64,000 bases of DNA from CAWAYR01 sp050250875. GTDB lineage: Bacteria; Acidobacteriota; Vicinamibacteria; Vicinamibacterales; UBA2999. Numbering within the stretch: the stretch's first letter is position 1; each line of letters opens with the position of its first letter. Where the stretch lies: the NCBI GenBank assembly GCA_050250875.1, contig JBFWNV010000001.1, forward strand, positions 1,860,001 through 1,924,000, written 5' to 3'. Positions 53,757 to 62,501 of this stretch are shown here, one piece after another. The notes beneath the pieces were generated by a model that worked only from the letters and a program-made list of their open reading frames with translations, did no database searches and was not told the DNA's origin. The position numbers and the translations under genes are program-made.

Positions 53757-54470
53757 TCAGCCGCGCTTCTTGCGCGGCTCGCCCTCGCTGGCGCCCTGCG
53801 GCAGCTGCTTGCGCTCGTCGGGCCGCATCGGCACCACCACCTTGAACTGCTTCATGTCCTGTCCGGGCGGGGGCTCGCCGGGGGCGCCGTGCAACGTCGG
53901 CCCGAGCGGCAGATCGCCGGCCAGGCCGCGCGTCTCGGGCTCCGGGAAGGCCGGCTGCCGGCTCTGCGCGAACTGCGCCCGCACCCGCGAGACGAACTCG
54001 AGGTTCCAGGCGGCGGTCTCGTCGCCCGGCCGGGCCCGCACCACGTCGGTGTAGAGCCGCACGATGTCGTCGATGCGCTTGACCGCCGCGCCCTGGTCGC
54101 CCATGTTCTGCGCCGCGCGGTAGGCGGCGTGGGCCCCCAGCTCGAGCAGCAGCGGGTCGGTCTCGGCCAGCGCCCCGGCGGCGTCGCGCTGCGGTTCGAG
54201 CCGCGCGTACTGGCCCATCCAGTAGCGCGTCGTCGTCTGCTGGGCGCGCAGCGACGACAGCAGCGCCTGCGACAGCCGCGGAATCGGCGCGCGATCGCCG
54301 GCCTCGGCGGCCAGCGCGTCGTAGGTGGCGTCGAGGTCGCCGTAGCGCAGGGTGAGCAGGGCCTGCTCGGCGGCGGCGGTCCGCTCCTCGAGGCTCGACG
54401 CGCCGAACAGCACCCGGCCGCCGAGGAACAGCACCAGCGCCACCACCAGGTATCCGACCGCGGATCTCAT
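53757..54470 (-). CDS. Bat operon protein with N-terminal membrane anchor (TPR-like)
   Basis: A 237-residue protein. One N-terminal membrane helix (VGYLVVALVLFLGGRVLFG), then helical repeats (EERTAAAEQALLTLRYGDLD, AAYRAAQNMGDQGAAVKRID, RPGDETAAWNLEFVSRVRAQ) with TPR-like spacing. The Pro-rich tail contains EPPPGQD and ends in a PRKKRG basic stretch. It lies between two VWA genes, where BatC/E-type TPR proteins are commonly found. The individual function is unknown. Confidence 0.7.
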   Translation of the reverse strand: MRSAVGYLVVALVLFLGGRVLFGASSLEERTAAAEQALLTLRYGDLDATYDALAAEAGDRAPIPRLSQALLSSLRAQQTTTRYWMGQYARLEPQRDAAGALAETDPLLLELGAHAAYRAAQNMGDQGAAVKRIDDIVRLYTDVVRARPGDETAAWNLEFVSRVRAQFAQSRQPAFPEPETRGLAGDLPLGPTLHGAPGEPPPGQDMKQFKVVVPMRPDERKQLPQGASEGEPRKKRG

Positions 54471-54494
54471 CGTCCCAACTCCTTCGTCAGCCGA

Positions 54495-55592
54495 TCACGG
54501 AAACGTCCGGAACTGCGGCGCCACCAGCCGCAGCCCGGCCGCCAGCACCCACAGCGCGACGGCGGCGAGCGCGTAGGGCGCGAAACGCGGCAGCCGGGCG
54601 CTGTACTCCTTGGCCTCGACCGTGCCGGTGGCGGCGCGGTCGATCTCGCGGATCGCGCGCAGCACCGCCGCCTCGTCCACCGCGGTGTAGAACCGGCCGC
54701 CGGTCTTGGCGATGGCGCGCTGCCACAGCGCGTCGGGCAGCTTGGTGTTGCCCTTGCTGATGCGCACGAAATAGACCGGCACCTTGGCCTTGACCGCGTC
54801 CGACAGCACGTCGTCGATGTTGCGGCCCGACTCGGTGACCTCGGCGTCCTCGCCGTCGCTGAAGATCACCATCAGGTTGCCCGAGGCGTCGAGGAAGTCG
54901 AAGGCGCGGAAGAGCGACACCGCCTGTTCGACCGCCTGGGCGATCACCGTGCCGCGGTCGGGGAAGTTCTCCCACTCGCCCATGTTGCCGATGAGCGACA
55001 GGCTGAGCAGGATGTTGTCGTAGTCGGTGGTGAACGGCGTGATGACGTAGGCGGTGTCGGCGAACTCGATGAGGCCGACCAGGTCGCGGTAGCCGCCGTC
55101 CATCCGCAGCCGCACGAAGCGCTCGGCGGCCGCCACCGAGGTGAAGAACGTCGCCTCCATCGGCGCGTCCTTGGTGGTCAGGGTGCGCGACGCGAACGGC
55201 GCCAGCATGCTCGACGAGCCGTCGATCATCAGGGCGATGCGCCGTCCCGGCCGGGTGACTTCCCGCCGCGAGAGCGGGGTGGCCGGGTCGGCGAGGGCGA
55301 TGGCGAACAGCGGCACGCCGGCCAGCGCCAGCAGCAGCGGCACGTGGCGCAACGTCGGCGTCCAGTGGCGCACCCACGAGTCGAGCATCGCCGGCAGCAC
55401 GACGTGTCCCTGCCCGGTGCGGCGCCGGTTCACCGAGCGCAGCACCAGCGCCACCAGCGCCACGCCGGTGAGCGCCATCATGACCAGCAGCGCCAGGTCC
55501 TTCTCGCCGAAGACGAGCTGGTTCAGCCGCACCTCGCGCCAGTCGGCGAGCGCCCGCTCGACGAAGCTCGAGATGGCCGCCAGGACGTTCAT
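54495..55592 (-). CDS. VWA-domain membrane protein of Bat operon (BatA-like)
   Basis: A 365-residue protein with a membrane helix (LALLVMMALTGVALVALVLR) and a second (LLLALAGVPLFAIALA), then a VWA domain whose metal site is DGSSSM (about 124-129) followed by IVFSDGEDAEVTE-type VIFSDGED. It ends in a C-terminal helix (PYALAAVALWVLAAGLRLVA). The family assists stress tolerance together with MoxR ATPases. It is in one operon with the BatD-like and DUF58 genes, with 13 bp to the former. Confidence 0.85.
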   Translation of the reverse strand: MNVLAAISSFVERALADWREVRLNQLVFGEKDLALLVMMALTGVALVALVLRSVNRRRTGQGHVVLPAMLDSWVRHWTPTLRHVPLLLALAGVPLFAIALADPATPLSRREVTRPGRRIALMIDGSSSMLAPFASRTLTTKDAPMEATFFTSVAAAERFVRLRMDGGYRDLVGLIEFADTAYVITPFTTDYDNILLSLSLIGNMGEWENFPDRGTVIAQAVEQAVSLFRAFDFLDASGNLMVIFSDGEDAEVTESGRNIDDVLSDAVKAKVPVYFVRISKGNTKLPDALWQRAIAKTGGRFYTAVDEAAVLRAIREIDRAATGTVEAKEYSARLPRFAPYALAAVALWVLAAGLRLVAPQFRTFP

Positions 55593-55605
55593 CGGTCGGC
55601 GGCTC

Positions 55606-56781
55606 CTACCGGCCCTGCCAGGCGGCGACCATGCGCGTCAGCCGCGTCCACTGCAACATCGGCCACGAGTGGCGCCAGGACAGCGAGCCGGCCAGCTCGA
55701 CCGCGGCGGCGAGTCCGCTCTCCACCGATCCCTCGTCGACGCGGCCGCGGCCGTAGCGGGCGGCGGTGGCGGCGGCCAGGCCGTCGCGCAGCCGTTGCAC
55801 CGCGGCGTTGGTCTCGGCCGCTTTGTCGAGGTCGGCCGGGGTCAGCGCCGACGATACCAGGGCGTGGCGCCGCCGGATGATGCCCTGGCTGAGCGCCAGC
55901 TGGCCCTCGGCCGCCTCGGCGGCCAGCCCGGTGCCCTGCACGGCGCTCTCGCCGACGGCGTAGCCGCCGACGATCCGCAGCGCCGCCGCGGCCCGGGCCA
56001 CCAATGCGTCGGTCCACCCTTCGGCCTGGCGGGCGCGGGTGACGTCGCTCAACTCGCGGCCGGCGCGTCTCAGGATGGCTCGCCCCGAGACCAGCGACGA
56101 ACGGGCCTTGGCCGGGGCGCCGAGCGCGCCGTAGGCGCGCACCGCGGCCAGCAGCACGACCGCGGCGGCGAGGGCGTAGAGCACCCAGCCGAGGATGCCG
56201 AGCGCGCGGCTGCGGAACCGCCGCTCCTCGAGGTCGGCGAAGGTCAGCGTGCTGGCGTCGCGGATGTCGCGGGCGCCGCCCGGAACGAGCGACAGCACGC
56301 GCAAAACCAGCGGCGGCAGGACGTAGGTCTGGTCACGCCCCTGCGACGTGGTGCCCTCGCTGGTCAGCGTGTCGATGCGGTAGGTGAGGGTCAGCCCGGC
56401 CAGCGACACGTCCTGGCCGAAGGCCGTGTCGTTCAGCAGCCGCAGCTGGTAGGTGTACTGGAAGAAGCGCCGCGACGTGGTCGTGGCGTCTTCGGCGGTC
56501 GTGCCGCCCAGCACGTCGAAGGGCGGCACCGCCATCACCGTCGGGTCGAGCCGCGACCGATCGACCACCACCGTCGTGGACGGCGTCGCCAGCGCCGCGC
56601 AGGTGAGCACCGCCTCGAACGGCTCGCCCATCCGTACCGAGGCCCGGTCGCTGCGCCACCAGCAGCGGAGCGGATCGGTCTCGACCACCGGTCCGCCCAT
56701 CCCCGGGGCCTGCGCCGCCGCCGCCGCCGGCAGCAGCAGAACCACGGCGGCCAGCGCCGCCCCACGCGCGCGTGTCAGCAT
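55606..56781 (-). CDS. BatD-like membrane protein of MoxR operon
   Basis: A 391-residue protein with signal peptide (ARGAALAAVVLLLPAAAAA). Residues 30-180 are beta-rich (VETDPLRCWWRSDRASVRMG, STTVVVDRSRLDPTVMAVPP), followed by one membrane helix near 205-222 and a helical cytoplasmic region. This matches the order of BatD-type proteins in MoxR/DUF58/VWA loci although the sequence is weak. The overlap with the DUF58 gene is 2 bp short, so they are co-transcribed. Confidence 0.65.
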   Translation of the reverse strand: MLTRARGAALAAVVLLLPAAAAAQAPGMGGPVVETDPLRCWWRSDRASVRMGEPFEAVLTCAALATPSTTVVVDRSRLDPTVMAVPPFDVLGGTTAEDATTTSRRFFQYTYQLRLLNDTAFGQDVSLAGLTLTYRIDTLTSEGTTSQGRDQTYVLPPLVLRVLSLVPGGARDIRDASTLTFADLEERRFRSRALGILGWVLYALAAAVVLLAAVRAYGALGAPAKARSSLVSGRAILRRAGRELSDVTRARQAEGWTDALVARAAAALRIVGGYAVGESAVQGTGLAAEAAEGQLALSQGIIRRRHALVSSALTPADLDKAAETNAAVQRLRDGLAAATAARYGRGRVDEGSVESGLAAAVELAGSLSWRHSWPMLQWTRLTRMVAAWQGR

Positions 56782-56783
56782 CC

Positions 56784-57746
56784 CTATCTCTTTCGCAAAC
56801 GGCGCTCGACCGCGAACTCGGCCAGCGCGATGTCGCTCTTCGTGTCGTCGAGATCCAGCCGCAGCACGTCGAGGCCGGCGTCCTTGGCCTTGGCCGCCAC
56901 CTGATCCTGCCAGCCGCGCACCCGCTCGGCCATCCCGGCCAGCTGGCCGCGCGAGACCACCCGCGAGCGGCCGGTTTCGACGTCCACCGCCTCGACCCAG
57001 CCGGCCGACACCGCCGGCAGGCGGTAGGCGAACGTCGCGTCGACGATCACCAGGAAGACGTCGTGCAGGGCGTTCAGCCGGGCCAGCTCGGCGAGCACCG
57101 GCTCGATGTCGTCGAACAGGAAGTCCGAGACCACCGGCACGAGCGAGGTCTTGCGCAGGAAGCCGGCCAGCGATCCGCTCAGGCTGTCGAGCCGCTTCAG
57201 CTCCTCCAGCCCGCGTTCGTACTGATAGGCGTCGACACAGTGGATGACCTGGCCCTTGCCGACCCGCGGGCGGATCGCCTGCAGCTGGTCGAAGCCGCCG
57301 TGGAACGTGACGAGGCCGAAGCTGTCCTGGAAGAACACCGCCGACATGCCGATGGTGGCGATGGCACGGGCCACGGCGTGGGCGATGAGCACGTTGCCGC
57401 GGGCTGCGGCCGGTCCGGCCACGCCTTCGGGCAGGGCATCGACGCCGCAGCGGGTCGATCGGGAATGGTCGGCGACGACGACCACGCCGGCCGTGGACGG
57501 CTGCTCGAAGTCGCGCACCACCAGCGGCGAGAAGTTCTGCAGCGACGACTGCGCCCAGTCGATGGTCTCGGGCCGGTCGCCGGCCTCCCAGTTGCGCAGG
57601 CCGACGAAGTCGAAGCCCGAGCCGTGGAACAGGCTGCGGTGCTCGCCCAGCGTGAACTCGCGCATCCGCTTGAGGATGACGAGCTCGATCTCGCTGATCT
57701 CGGAGAGATTGACCAGCGGCGCGACCTCCTGCTCCCGCGTTCTCAT
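56784..57746 (-). CDS. DUF58 protein of MoxR operon
   Basis: A 320-residue protein. The conserved DUF58 segment is present: EHRSLFHGSGFDFVGLRNWE, GDRPETIDWAQSSLQNFSPL and VVRDFEQPSTAGVVVVADHS, a VWA-like core whose acidic residues would bind a metal. There is no membrane segment. DUF58 proteins regularly partner MoxR ATPases. The gap to the MoxR gene is 7 bp. Confidence 0.85.
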   Translation of the reverse strand: MRTREQEVAPLVNLSEISEIELVILKRMREFTLGEHRSLFHGSGFDFVGLRNWEAGDRPETIDWAQSSLQNFSPLVVRDFEQPSTAGVVVVADHSRSTRCGVDALPEGVAGPAAARGNVLIAHAVARAIATIGMSAVFFQDSFGLVTFHGGFDQLQAIRPRVGKGQVIHCVDAYQYERGLEELKRLDSLSGSLAGFLRKTSLVPVVSDFLFDDIEPVLAELARLNALHDVFLVIVDATFAYRLPAVSAGWVEAVDVETGRSRVVSRGQLAGMAERVRGWQDQVAAKAKDAGLDVLRLDLDDTKSDIALAEFAVERRLRKR

Positions 57747-57753
57747 GACCGGG

Positions 57754-58794
57754 TCAGGGAATCGGGACGCGGGCCACCACGTCGGCCACGACCGTCTCGG
57801 CGGTGAGCCCGTGGCTGGCGGCGTGCGGGCCCAGCCAGATGCGGTGGCTGAGCACGTAAGGCGCCAGGTCCTGGATGTCCTCGGGGTAGACCTCGTCGCG
57901 GCCGCGCATCAGGAGCGCCCACACCTTGGCCAGCCGTCCCCAGACGATGATGGCGCGCGGCGACGCGCCCAGATCGACGCCGCGCTCGACCAGCTCGGAC
58001 GGCGAGTGGCGGTTCCAGTCGGTCTCCGGGTTGAACGGCCGCGTCGCCGCGACCAGGTGCTGGATGTAGTGGCCGAGCCGCTCGTGCAGGAATACTTCCT
58101 GGTTGATGCGGGAGCGCAGGGCGATGATCCGCTCCTTCGACATCAGCGCGTTCAGGCGCACGTGCTTGAAGTCGAAGTTGACCAGCTTGGCCTCCTCCTC
58201 GGGCGGGAGATAGCCGATGTTGATCATCACCGCGAACCGGTCGGTGGCCGCCTCGGAGAGGGGGAAGGTGCCCTGGCCCAGTTCGACCGGGTTCATCGTC
58301 GCGATGGCGAAGCTGAACGCCGGCAGCTCGAAGGTGGTCTTGCCGACCGTGACCGTGCGGTCCTGCAGCCCCTCGAGGAAGGCGCTCTGGCTCTTCAGCG
58401 GAATCCGGTTGATCTCGTCGAGCAGGATGACCTCGGCCGAGGCCAGCGGCCCGAACTCGGTGATGAGCTCGCCGGTGGCCGGGTTGATCATCTGGAAGCC
58501 GACCACCTCGGTCGGCTGCAGGTCGGCGCGGCCCTGGAGGCGGGCGAACTTGGCGTCCGAGATGGCCGCCAGGATCACGCCGAAGAACGTCTTGCCCACC
58601 CCGGGCACCCCGCGCAGCAGCAGGTTGCCGGCGTTGACCTGCCGGTTCTCCTTCTTGTCGTAGGTGGTCGGGATCTCCGACAGCAGGACGACGTTGGCCA
58701 GCGCCTTGGCGGTTTCGTAGCCCACCAGCGCCTTGCCGCCTTCGGCGAGGATGGCGTGGTGGAAGGTGATAGCTTCTTGGAGGTCTGGATGCAC
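57754..58794 (-). CDS. MoxR-family AAA+ ATPase
   Basis: A 346-residue protein. Walker A GVPGVGKT lies near residues 63-70, Walker B VILLDEINR near 120, the sensor FAIATMNPVELGQGTF and the arginine-finger region ATDRFAV. MoxR ATPases act as chaperones that insert cofactors or mature complexes; their partners here are the DUF58 and VWA proteins. Start uncertain: GTG 58794 (MHPDLQEAITF) is chosen over TTG 58815. It is the first gene of a leftward six-gene operon. Confidence 0.85.
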   Translation of the reverse strand: MHPDLQEAITFHHAILAEGGKALVGYETAKALANVVLLSEIPTTYDKKENRQVNAGNLLLRGVPGVGKTFFGVILAAISDAKFARLQGRADLQPTEVVGFQMINPATGELITEFGPLASAEVILLDEINRIPLKSQSAFLEGLQDRTVTVGKTTFELPAFSFAIATMNPVELGQGTFPLSEAATDRFAVMINIGYLPPEEEAKLVNFDFKHVRLNALMSKERIIALRSRINQEVFLHERLGHYIQHLVAATRPFNPETDWNRHSPSELVERGVDLGASPRAIIVWGRLAKVWALLMRGRDEVYPEDIQDLAPYVLSHRIWLGPHAASHGLTAETVVADVVARVPIP

Positions 58795-58898
58795 GCGGTG
58801 TCCGGGAAAGGCCAAGATCCTATACCAGGGCTGGCGCCCCGTGCCGATAGGACGACCGGGGGTTCCGGTTTCTACCGGAGCGGGAAGGGACGAGCAGG

Positions 58899-59207
58899 AT
58901 GGCGAACGAACGCCGGGGCAACGCCCGGCTGGTCGGCCCGTTCGAGGGGAGCTGGGACGGCGCGTCGGGGATGCGCGACTGCCGCATCACCGACCTGAGC
59001 GTCGGCGGCTGCTTCATCGACGCCTACGCCAGCCAGCCGGTGGGCGCGAAGATCGGCGTCGAGGTGAAGGTCCGGGACCAGCGCTTCCGCCTGCCCGCCC
59101 AGGTCGTCTACGTGGACCGCGTGCAGGGCTTCGCCGTGAAGTTCCTCGAGCCCGACGCCCCGGCCGGCAAGGCCCTGGCCGACGCCATCGCCACCCTCGG
59201 CAGCTAG
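58899..59207 (+). CDS. PilZ-domain protein
   Basis: A 102-residue PilZ protein. The N-terminal basic part (ERRGNARLVGPFEGSW) precedes DCRITDLSVGGCFIDAYASQ, which is the D/NxSxxG motif for c-di-GMP binding, and the barrel end VVYVDRVQGFAVKFLE. The double Arg of the RxxxR loop is not clear, so c-di-GMP binding is likely but unconfirmed. It sits alone between the MoxR operon and the repeat at 59221. Confidence 0.8.
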   Translation: MANERRGNARLVGPFEGSWDGASGMRDCRITDLSVGGCFIDAYASQPVGAKIGVEVKVRDQRFRLPAQVVYVDRVQGFAVKFLEPDAPAGKALADAIATLGS

Positions 59208-59220
59208 GGCGTCATTTCTT

Positions 59221-59276
59221 TAGCCGCTAGCCGCTAGCCGCTAGCCGCTAGCCGCTAGCCGCTAGCCGCCCACCGC
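59221..59276. repeat. Heptanucleotide tandem repeat (TAGCCGC)x8
   Basis: Eight exact copies of TAGCCGC occupy 56 bp in the 85-bp gap between the PilZ gene and the heptose kinase gene. The flanking bases show no further symmetry. It is a candidate slip-strand site or 3' signal. Confidence 0.9.
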
Positions 59277-59292
59277 TGTCCAGCGTCAGTTC

Positions 59293-60324
59293 CTAAGAGG
59301 CCTCTGCCTTCGCCAGCCCGTTCGGCGCCGGCGACTCCCAGTCGCTGGCGTGGATGATGGTGGTGCCGCCCGGTTCGAGCGCGATCGGGATCTCGCGCAG
59401 GCCGCACTTGGCCATCGCGCGGCGCACGCTGGCCCTCGCTGCCGGTGGCACGGCCAGAAGCAGGCAGCCGCCGCCGCCGGCGCCGACGATCTTCCCGCCG
59501 GTGGCGCCGGCCTTGCGGCCGCGGTCGTAGTAGCCGTCGAGCAGCGAGGAGGAGACCCGGCTGCCCATCTGCTTCTTCAGCTGCCAGGCGTCGTGGAGCG
59601 CCGGGCCGATGGTGGAGGCGTCGTTGTCGGCCACCCGGGCCCGCTGTGCCTCCGCGAGCGCCACCAGCCGGTCGAGCGCCTCCTTGGTGCTGGTGCGGGT
59701 GGTCATCCGCTTCTTGGCCTGGGCCAGCACCGACCCGGCCGCCCGGTGCATGCCGGTGTAGAAGAGCAGCAGCTGGTCGACGACCGCCTTGGCCGTCTCG
59801 GGCCGGCAGTACATCGGCTCCACCGTGACCCGCTCGTCGCCGTAGAAGCGCACGAACTGGAAGCCGCCGTGGGCGGCGATGTACTGATCCTGCTTGCCGA
59901 TCGGCCGGCCGAGGATGTCGATCTCAATCTTGCAGGCCAGCGCCGCCAGCTCGCCGGGCGACACGAACTGCCCGCGGTAGGCGAACAGGGCGTTCAGTAC
60001 CCCGACGGTCAGCACCGACGACGACGCCAGGCCAATCCCGGCCGGCAGGTCGGCGATGGTCGTGATCTCCACGCCCTTGGTCACGTCGGCCACCCGCATC
60101 GCCTCGCGAATGAGTTCGTGCTGCAGGTCCTTCAGCCGCGGCACGATCTCGGTCTTCGTGTAGGAGATCCGGATGGAGTCGTCGAACCGCTTGTTGACGG
60201 TGACGTACATGTAGCGGTTGATGGCCAGCGTCAGCACGGCGCCGGGCGTGCGCTGGTAGTACTCGCGGAAGTCGGAGCCTCCGCCGAACAGGCTGACGCG
60301 AAAGGGAGTGCGGGAGATGATCAC
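59293..60324 (-). CDS. hddA: GHMP kinase, D-glycero-D-manno-heptose-7-phosphate kinase-like
   Basis: A 343-residue protein: MIISRTPFRVSLFGGGSDFRE, ATP-binding LPAGIGLASSSVLTVGVLNA, KIEIDILGRPIGKQDQYIAA and C-terminal GGKIVGAGGGGCLLLAVPP. This is the pattern of HddA kinases that phosphorylate heptose-7-P at C1. It overlaps the nucleotidyltransferase gene by 4 bp (ATGA), which is the natural order of HddA and HddC. Other GHMP substrates such as fucose-type sugars cannot be excluded. Confidence 0.85.
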   Translation of the reverse strand: MIISRTPFRVSLFGGGSDFREYYQRTPGAVLTLAINRYMYVTVNKRFDDSIRISYTKTEIVPRLKDLQHELIREAMRVADVTKGVEITTIADLPAGIGLASSSVLTVGVLNALFAYRGQFVSPGELAALACKIEIDILGRPIGKQDQYIAAHGGFQFVRFYGDERVTVEPMYCRPETAKAVVDQLLLFYTGMHRAAGSVLAQAKKRMTTRTSTKEALDRLVALAEAQRARVADNDASTIGPALHDAWQLKKQMGSRVSSSLLDGYYDRGRKAGATGGKIVGAGGGGCLLLAVPPAARASVRRAMAKCGLREIPIALEPGGTTIIHASDWESPAPNGLAKAEAS

Positions 60325-61028
60325 GACGGGGTCCTCGCCGCCCAGCCGGCCGTGGCGTGCACCAGGCGTTCGGGCGTGCCGATGTCTTCGTGGAAGTCGG
60401 GAATGACGTAGCCATGCATCCGGCCGACCAGGGTCGGCAGCACGTGCTGCCCGAAGTCCACCAGCCCGGGGCCGTCCGGGATAGCGTCGAATGCGGCGGA
60501 ACGCATCAGATAGACCCCTGCATTCGCCAAGTCGCTCCGCGGGTTCGCGGGCTTCTCGACGAAACTTACAATTCTGCCATCGGCGTCGAGCTCCACGATT
60601 CCAGCGGAGGACGGCGACGGGGTGTGGAACAGCCCGACCGTCAAAGGATCGGCGTGGCTGTCATGAAGCCGACGCATCGGGCCGAGCCGCAGGTCGCTCA
60701 GGTTGTCGGCGTAGAACACCCAGACGTCCGGTGCGCCGACACTGAACCAGCGCTCGCGCTTCACCGTGGTGGCGGTGCCCGACGGCTCCAGCTCCCGCAC
60801 CAACGTGACGCGCGGCGTCGCCTCTGGCCAGCTGGCCAGGAACCCCTCGACCATGTCGAAGTGGTGCGACACGTTCAGCAGCACATCGGTCACGCCTTCA
60901 CGCCGGCAGAGCGAGAGCCAATAGGCCAGCAGCGGCCGTCCCCCCACGGGCGCCAGGCATTTCGGCACCCGATCGGTCAACGGCTTGAGGCGTTCACCTC
61001 TGCCGCCAGCTAACAGATACGCCCGCAT
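60321..61028 (-). CDS. hddC: Sugar-1-phosphate nucleotidyltransferase (HddC-like)
   Basis: A 235-residue nucleotidyltransferase. The G-x-G-x-R signature is LAGGRGERLKPLTDRVPKCL, followed by a P-V-G-G-R-P loop, VFYADNLSDL and GIVELDADGRIVSFVEKP, which match GT-A fold NTP-transferases. It would make GDP- or UDP-heptose from heptose-1-P, in pair with the GHMP kinase. It is divergent from the sugar transferase gene and the 199-bp gap holds both promoters. Confidence 0.85.
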   Translation of the reverse strand: MRAYLLAGGRGERLKPLTDRVPKCLAPVGGRPLLAYWLSLCRREGVTDVLLNVSHHFDMVEGFLASWPEATPRVTLVRELEPSGTATTVKRERWFSVGAPDVWVFYADNLSDLRLGPMRRLHDSHADPLTVGLFHTPSPSSAGIVELDADGRIVSFVEKPANPRSDLANAGVYLMRSAAFDAIPDGPGLVDFGQHVLPTLVGRMHGYVIPDFHEDIGTPERLVHATAGWAARTPS

Positions 61029-61164
61029 CTATGCGAAGTCCTGGAGAAGTCGTGCATCCGGGCGATCGGTTGCCAAAAGGCAGGACCGGCACAGACAAAC
61101 CCGGCCCTGTCGAGGGCTTCATCACCGCCTAACCCCATGTGAGCAAGAGAGTTGCCACCCGACT

Positions 61165-61191
61165 TACAGCGCTGTACGCGGTGGTACAGCG
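61165..61191. promoter_or_regulatory. TACAGCG direct half-sites in divergent promoter region
   Basis: TACAGCG occurs at 61165-61171 and again at 61185-61191, and the first copy is part of the perfect palindrome ACAGCGCTGT (61166-61175). Two sites 20 bp apart between divergent polysaccharide genes fit a regulator binding two DNA turns apart. Weak evidence only. Confidence 0.3.
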
Positions 61192-61227
61192 GTTGCTATT
61201 CAAGACCGCATTCGGACTTCCCCTGAC

Positions 61228-61893
61228 GTGAGACATCGCTTGTTCATCGCATCCGACGCACTTGCAGTCTGGCCCGCGGCCGCCGCCAGCCGCCGCCTTC
61301 GTTTCGTGAAGCGCTCTATTGATATTCTCGCCGCGACGCTCATCTGCGTGCTCCTGGCGCCGCTGCTCATCGCCACCGTGCTCGCCATCAAGCTGGGCTC
61401 GCCAGGGCCGGTTCTGCACCGTCGCCGCGTCGTCGGCCGCGGCGGCCGGCACTTCGATGCCTTCAAGTTCCGGTCGATGCGCGTGGATGCAGACCGGGTG
61501 CTGGAGGCCGATGCCGAGCTGTTCGCGCGGTTCAAGACCAACCACAAGCTGCCGAACGACCCCCGTATCACTCCTATCGGTCGGGTGATTCGCCGCTACA
61601 GCATCGATGAGCTGCCGCAGCTCTTCAACGTGCTCCGCGGCGAGATGTCGCTCATCGGGCCGCGAATGGTCACCGAACCGGAGCTGGAGAAGTACGGCCA
61701 GCACGTCGACACCCTCCTGTCGGTCCAGCCGGGCATGACCGGCCTCTGGCAGGTCTCGGGCCGGCAGACCACCACCTACGAGCGCCGCGTCGAGCTCGAC
61801 GTGCACTACGTGGAGCACTGGAGCCTGATGCTCGACTTGCGCATCCTGCTCAAGACTCCGATGGTGGTCTTCCGCGGCGAAGGGGCGTACTAG
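61228..61893 (+). CDS. Bacterial sugar transferase (priming polyprenyl-P glycosyltransferase)
   Basis: A 221-residue protein with one N-terminal hydrophobic hairpin (SIDILAATLICVLLAPLLIA). The catalytic domain has VLHRRRVVGRGGRHFDAFKF, KFRSMRVDAD, RVIRRYSIDELPQLFNVLRG and EMSLIGPRMVTEPELE, ending GMTGLWQVSGRQ. These are the signatures of WbaP/PglC-like phosphoglycosyl transferases that start assembly on a lipid carrier. The start is the GTG at 61228; no Shine-Dalgarno is evident, so the exact start is open. The next gene follows after 2 bp. Confidence 0.85.
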   Translation: MRHRLFIASDALAVWPAAAASRRLRFVKRSIDILAATLICVLLAPLLIATVLAIKLGSPGPVLHRRRVVGRGGRHFDAFKFRSMRVDADRVLEADAELFARFKTNHKLPNDPRITPIGRVIRRYSIDELPQLFNVLRGEMSLIGPRMVTEPELEKYGQHVDTLLSVQPGMTGLWQVSGRQTTTYERRVELDVHYVEHWSLMLDLRILLKTPMVVFRGEGAY

Positions 61894-61895
61894 CC

Positions 61896-62501
61896 ATGGA
61901 CGCCCTGCCGACCCGCGACTTCTCGCCCGCCGTCTACATGGCGGAGCTGACTGCCGCCCTGCGCGACCTCGACCAGGCCACCATCGAGCGGATGGCCTGG
62001 GCGCTCGTCGACGCCCACGCCAGCGGCCGCACCGTGTTCATCTGCGGCAACGGCGGCGCCTCGGCGGTCGCCTCCCATTGGGCCGCCGATCTGTCGAAGC
62101 TCACCGCGCTGCCCGGGCAGCCCCGGCTCCGGGTGATGTCGCTGACCGATTCGGCCTCGACGGTCACCGCCTGCGCGAACGACTTCGACTACAGCGAGAT
62201 CTTCGCCGACCAGCTGCGCACCTTCATGGCCCCGGGCGACGTCGTGATCGGCATCAGCACCAGCGGCCGCTCGCCCAACGTCCTGAAGGCGATGGAATAC
62301 GCCAATCTGCACGGCGCGCTGTCGATCGGCATCACCGGCCAGGGCGGCCAGGCGCTGGCTGCGCTGGCCAGCCTCACCCTGATGATCGGCTCGACCAGCG
62401 TGCAGCGGGTCGAGGACGTCGCCGGTATCGCCGCCCACCTGGCGTGCCTGCACACCCGGGCGAAGATCGCCAACCTCGGCGCGACGGCTCTCAGCGCATG
62501 A
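61896..62501 (+). CDS. SIS-domain isomerase, GmhA-like
   Basis: A 201-residue SIS protein: VFICGNGGASAVASHWAADL, VTACANDFDYSEIFADQLRT, GDVVIGISTSGRSPNVLKAM and GITGQGGQALAALASLTLMIGS. This is the pattern of phosphoheptose (sedoheptulose-7-P) isomerase GmhA, which makes the first heptose phosphate. A Ser in GNGGS is Ala here, a common variant. Two bp separate it from the sugar transferase and its stop overlaps the epimerase start (ATGA). It probably feeds the HddA/HddC pair. Confidence 0.85.
   Translation: MDALPTRDFSPAVYMAELTAALRDLDQATIERMAWALVDAHASGRTVFICGNGGASAVASHWAADLSKLTALPGQPRLRVMSLTDSASTVTACANDFDYSEIFADQLRTFMAPGDVVIGISTSGRSPNVLKAMEYANLHGALSIGITGQGGQALAALASLTLMIGSTSVQRVEDVAGIAAHLACLHTRAKIANLGATALSA

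Noticed and set aside
59221..59276. CRISPR array
   Set aside because: Seven-base perfect tandem units without spacers; no cas genes in the window.
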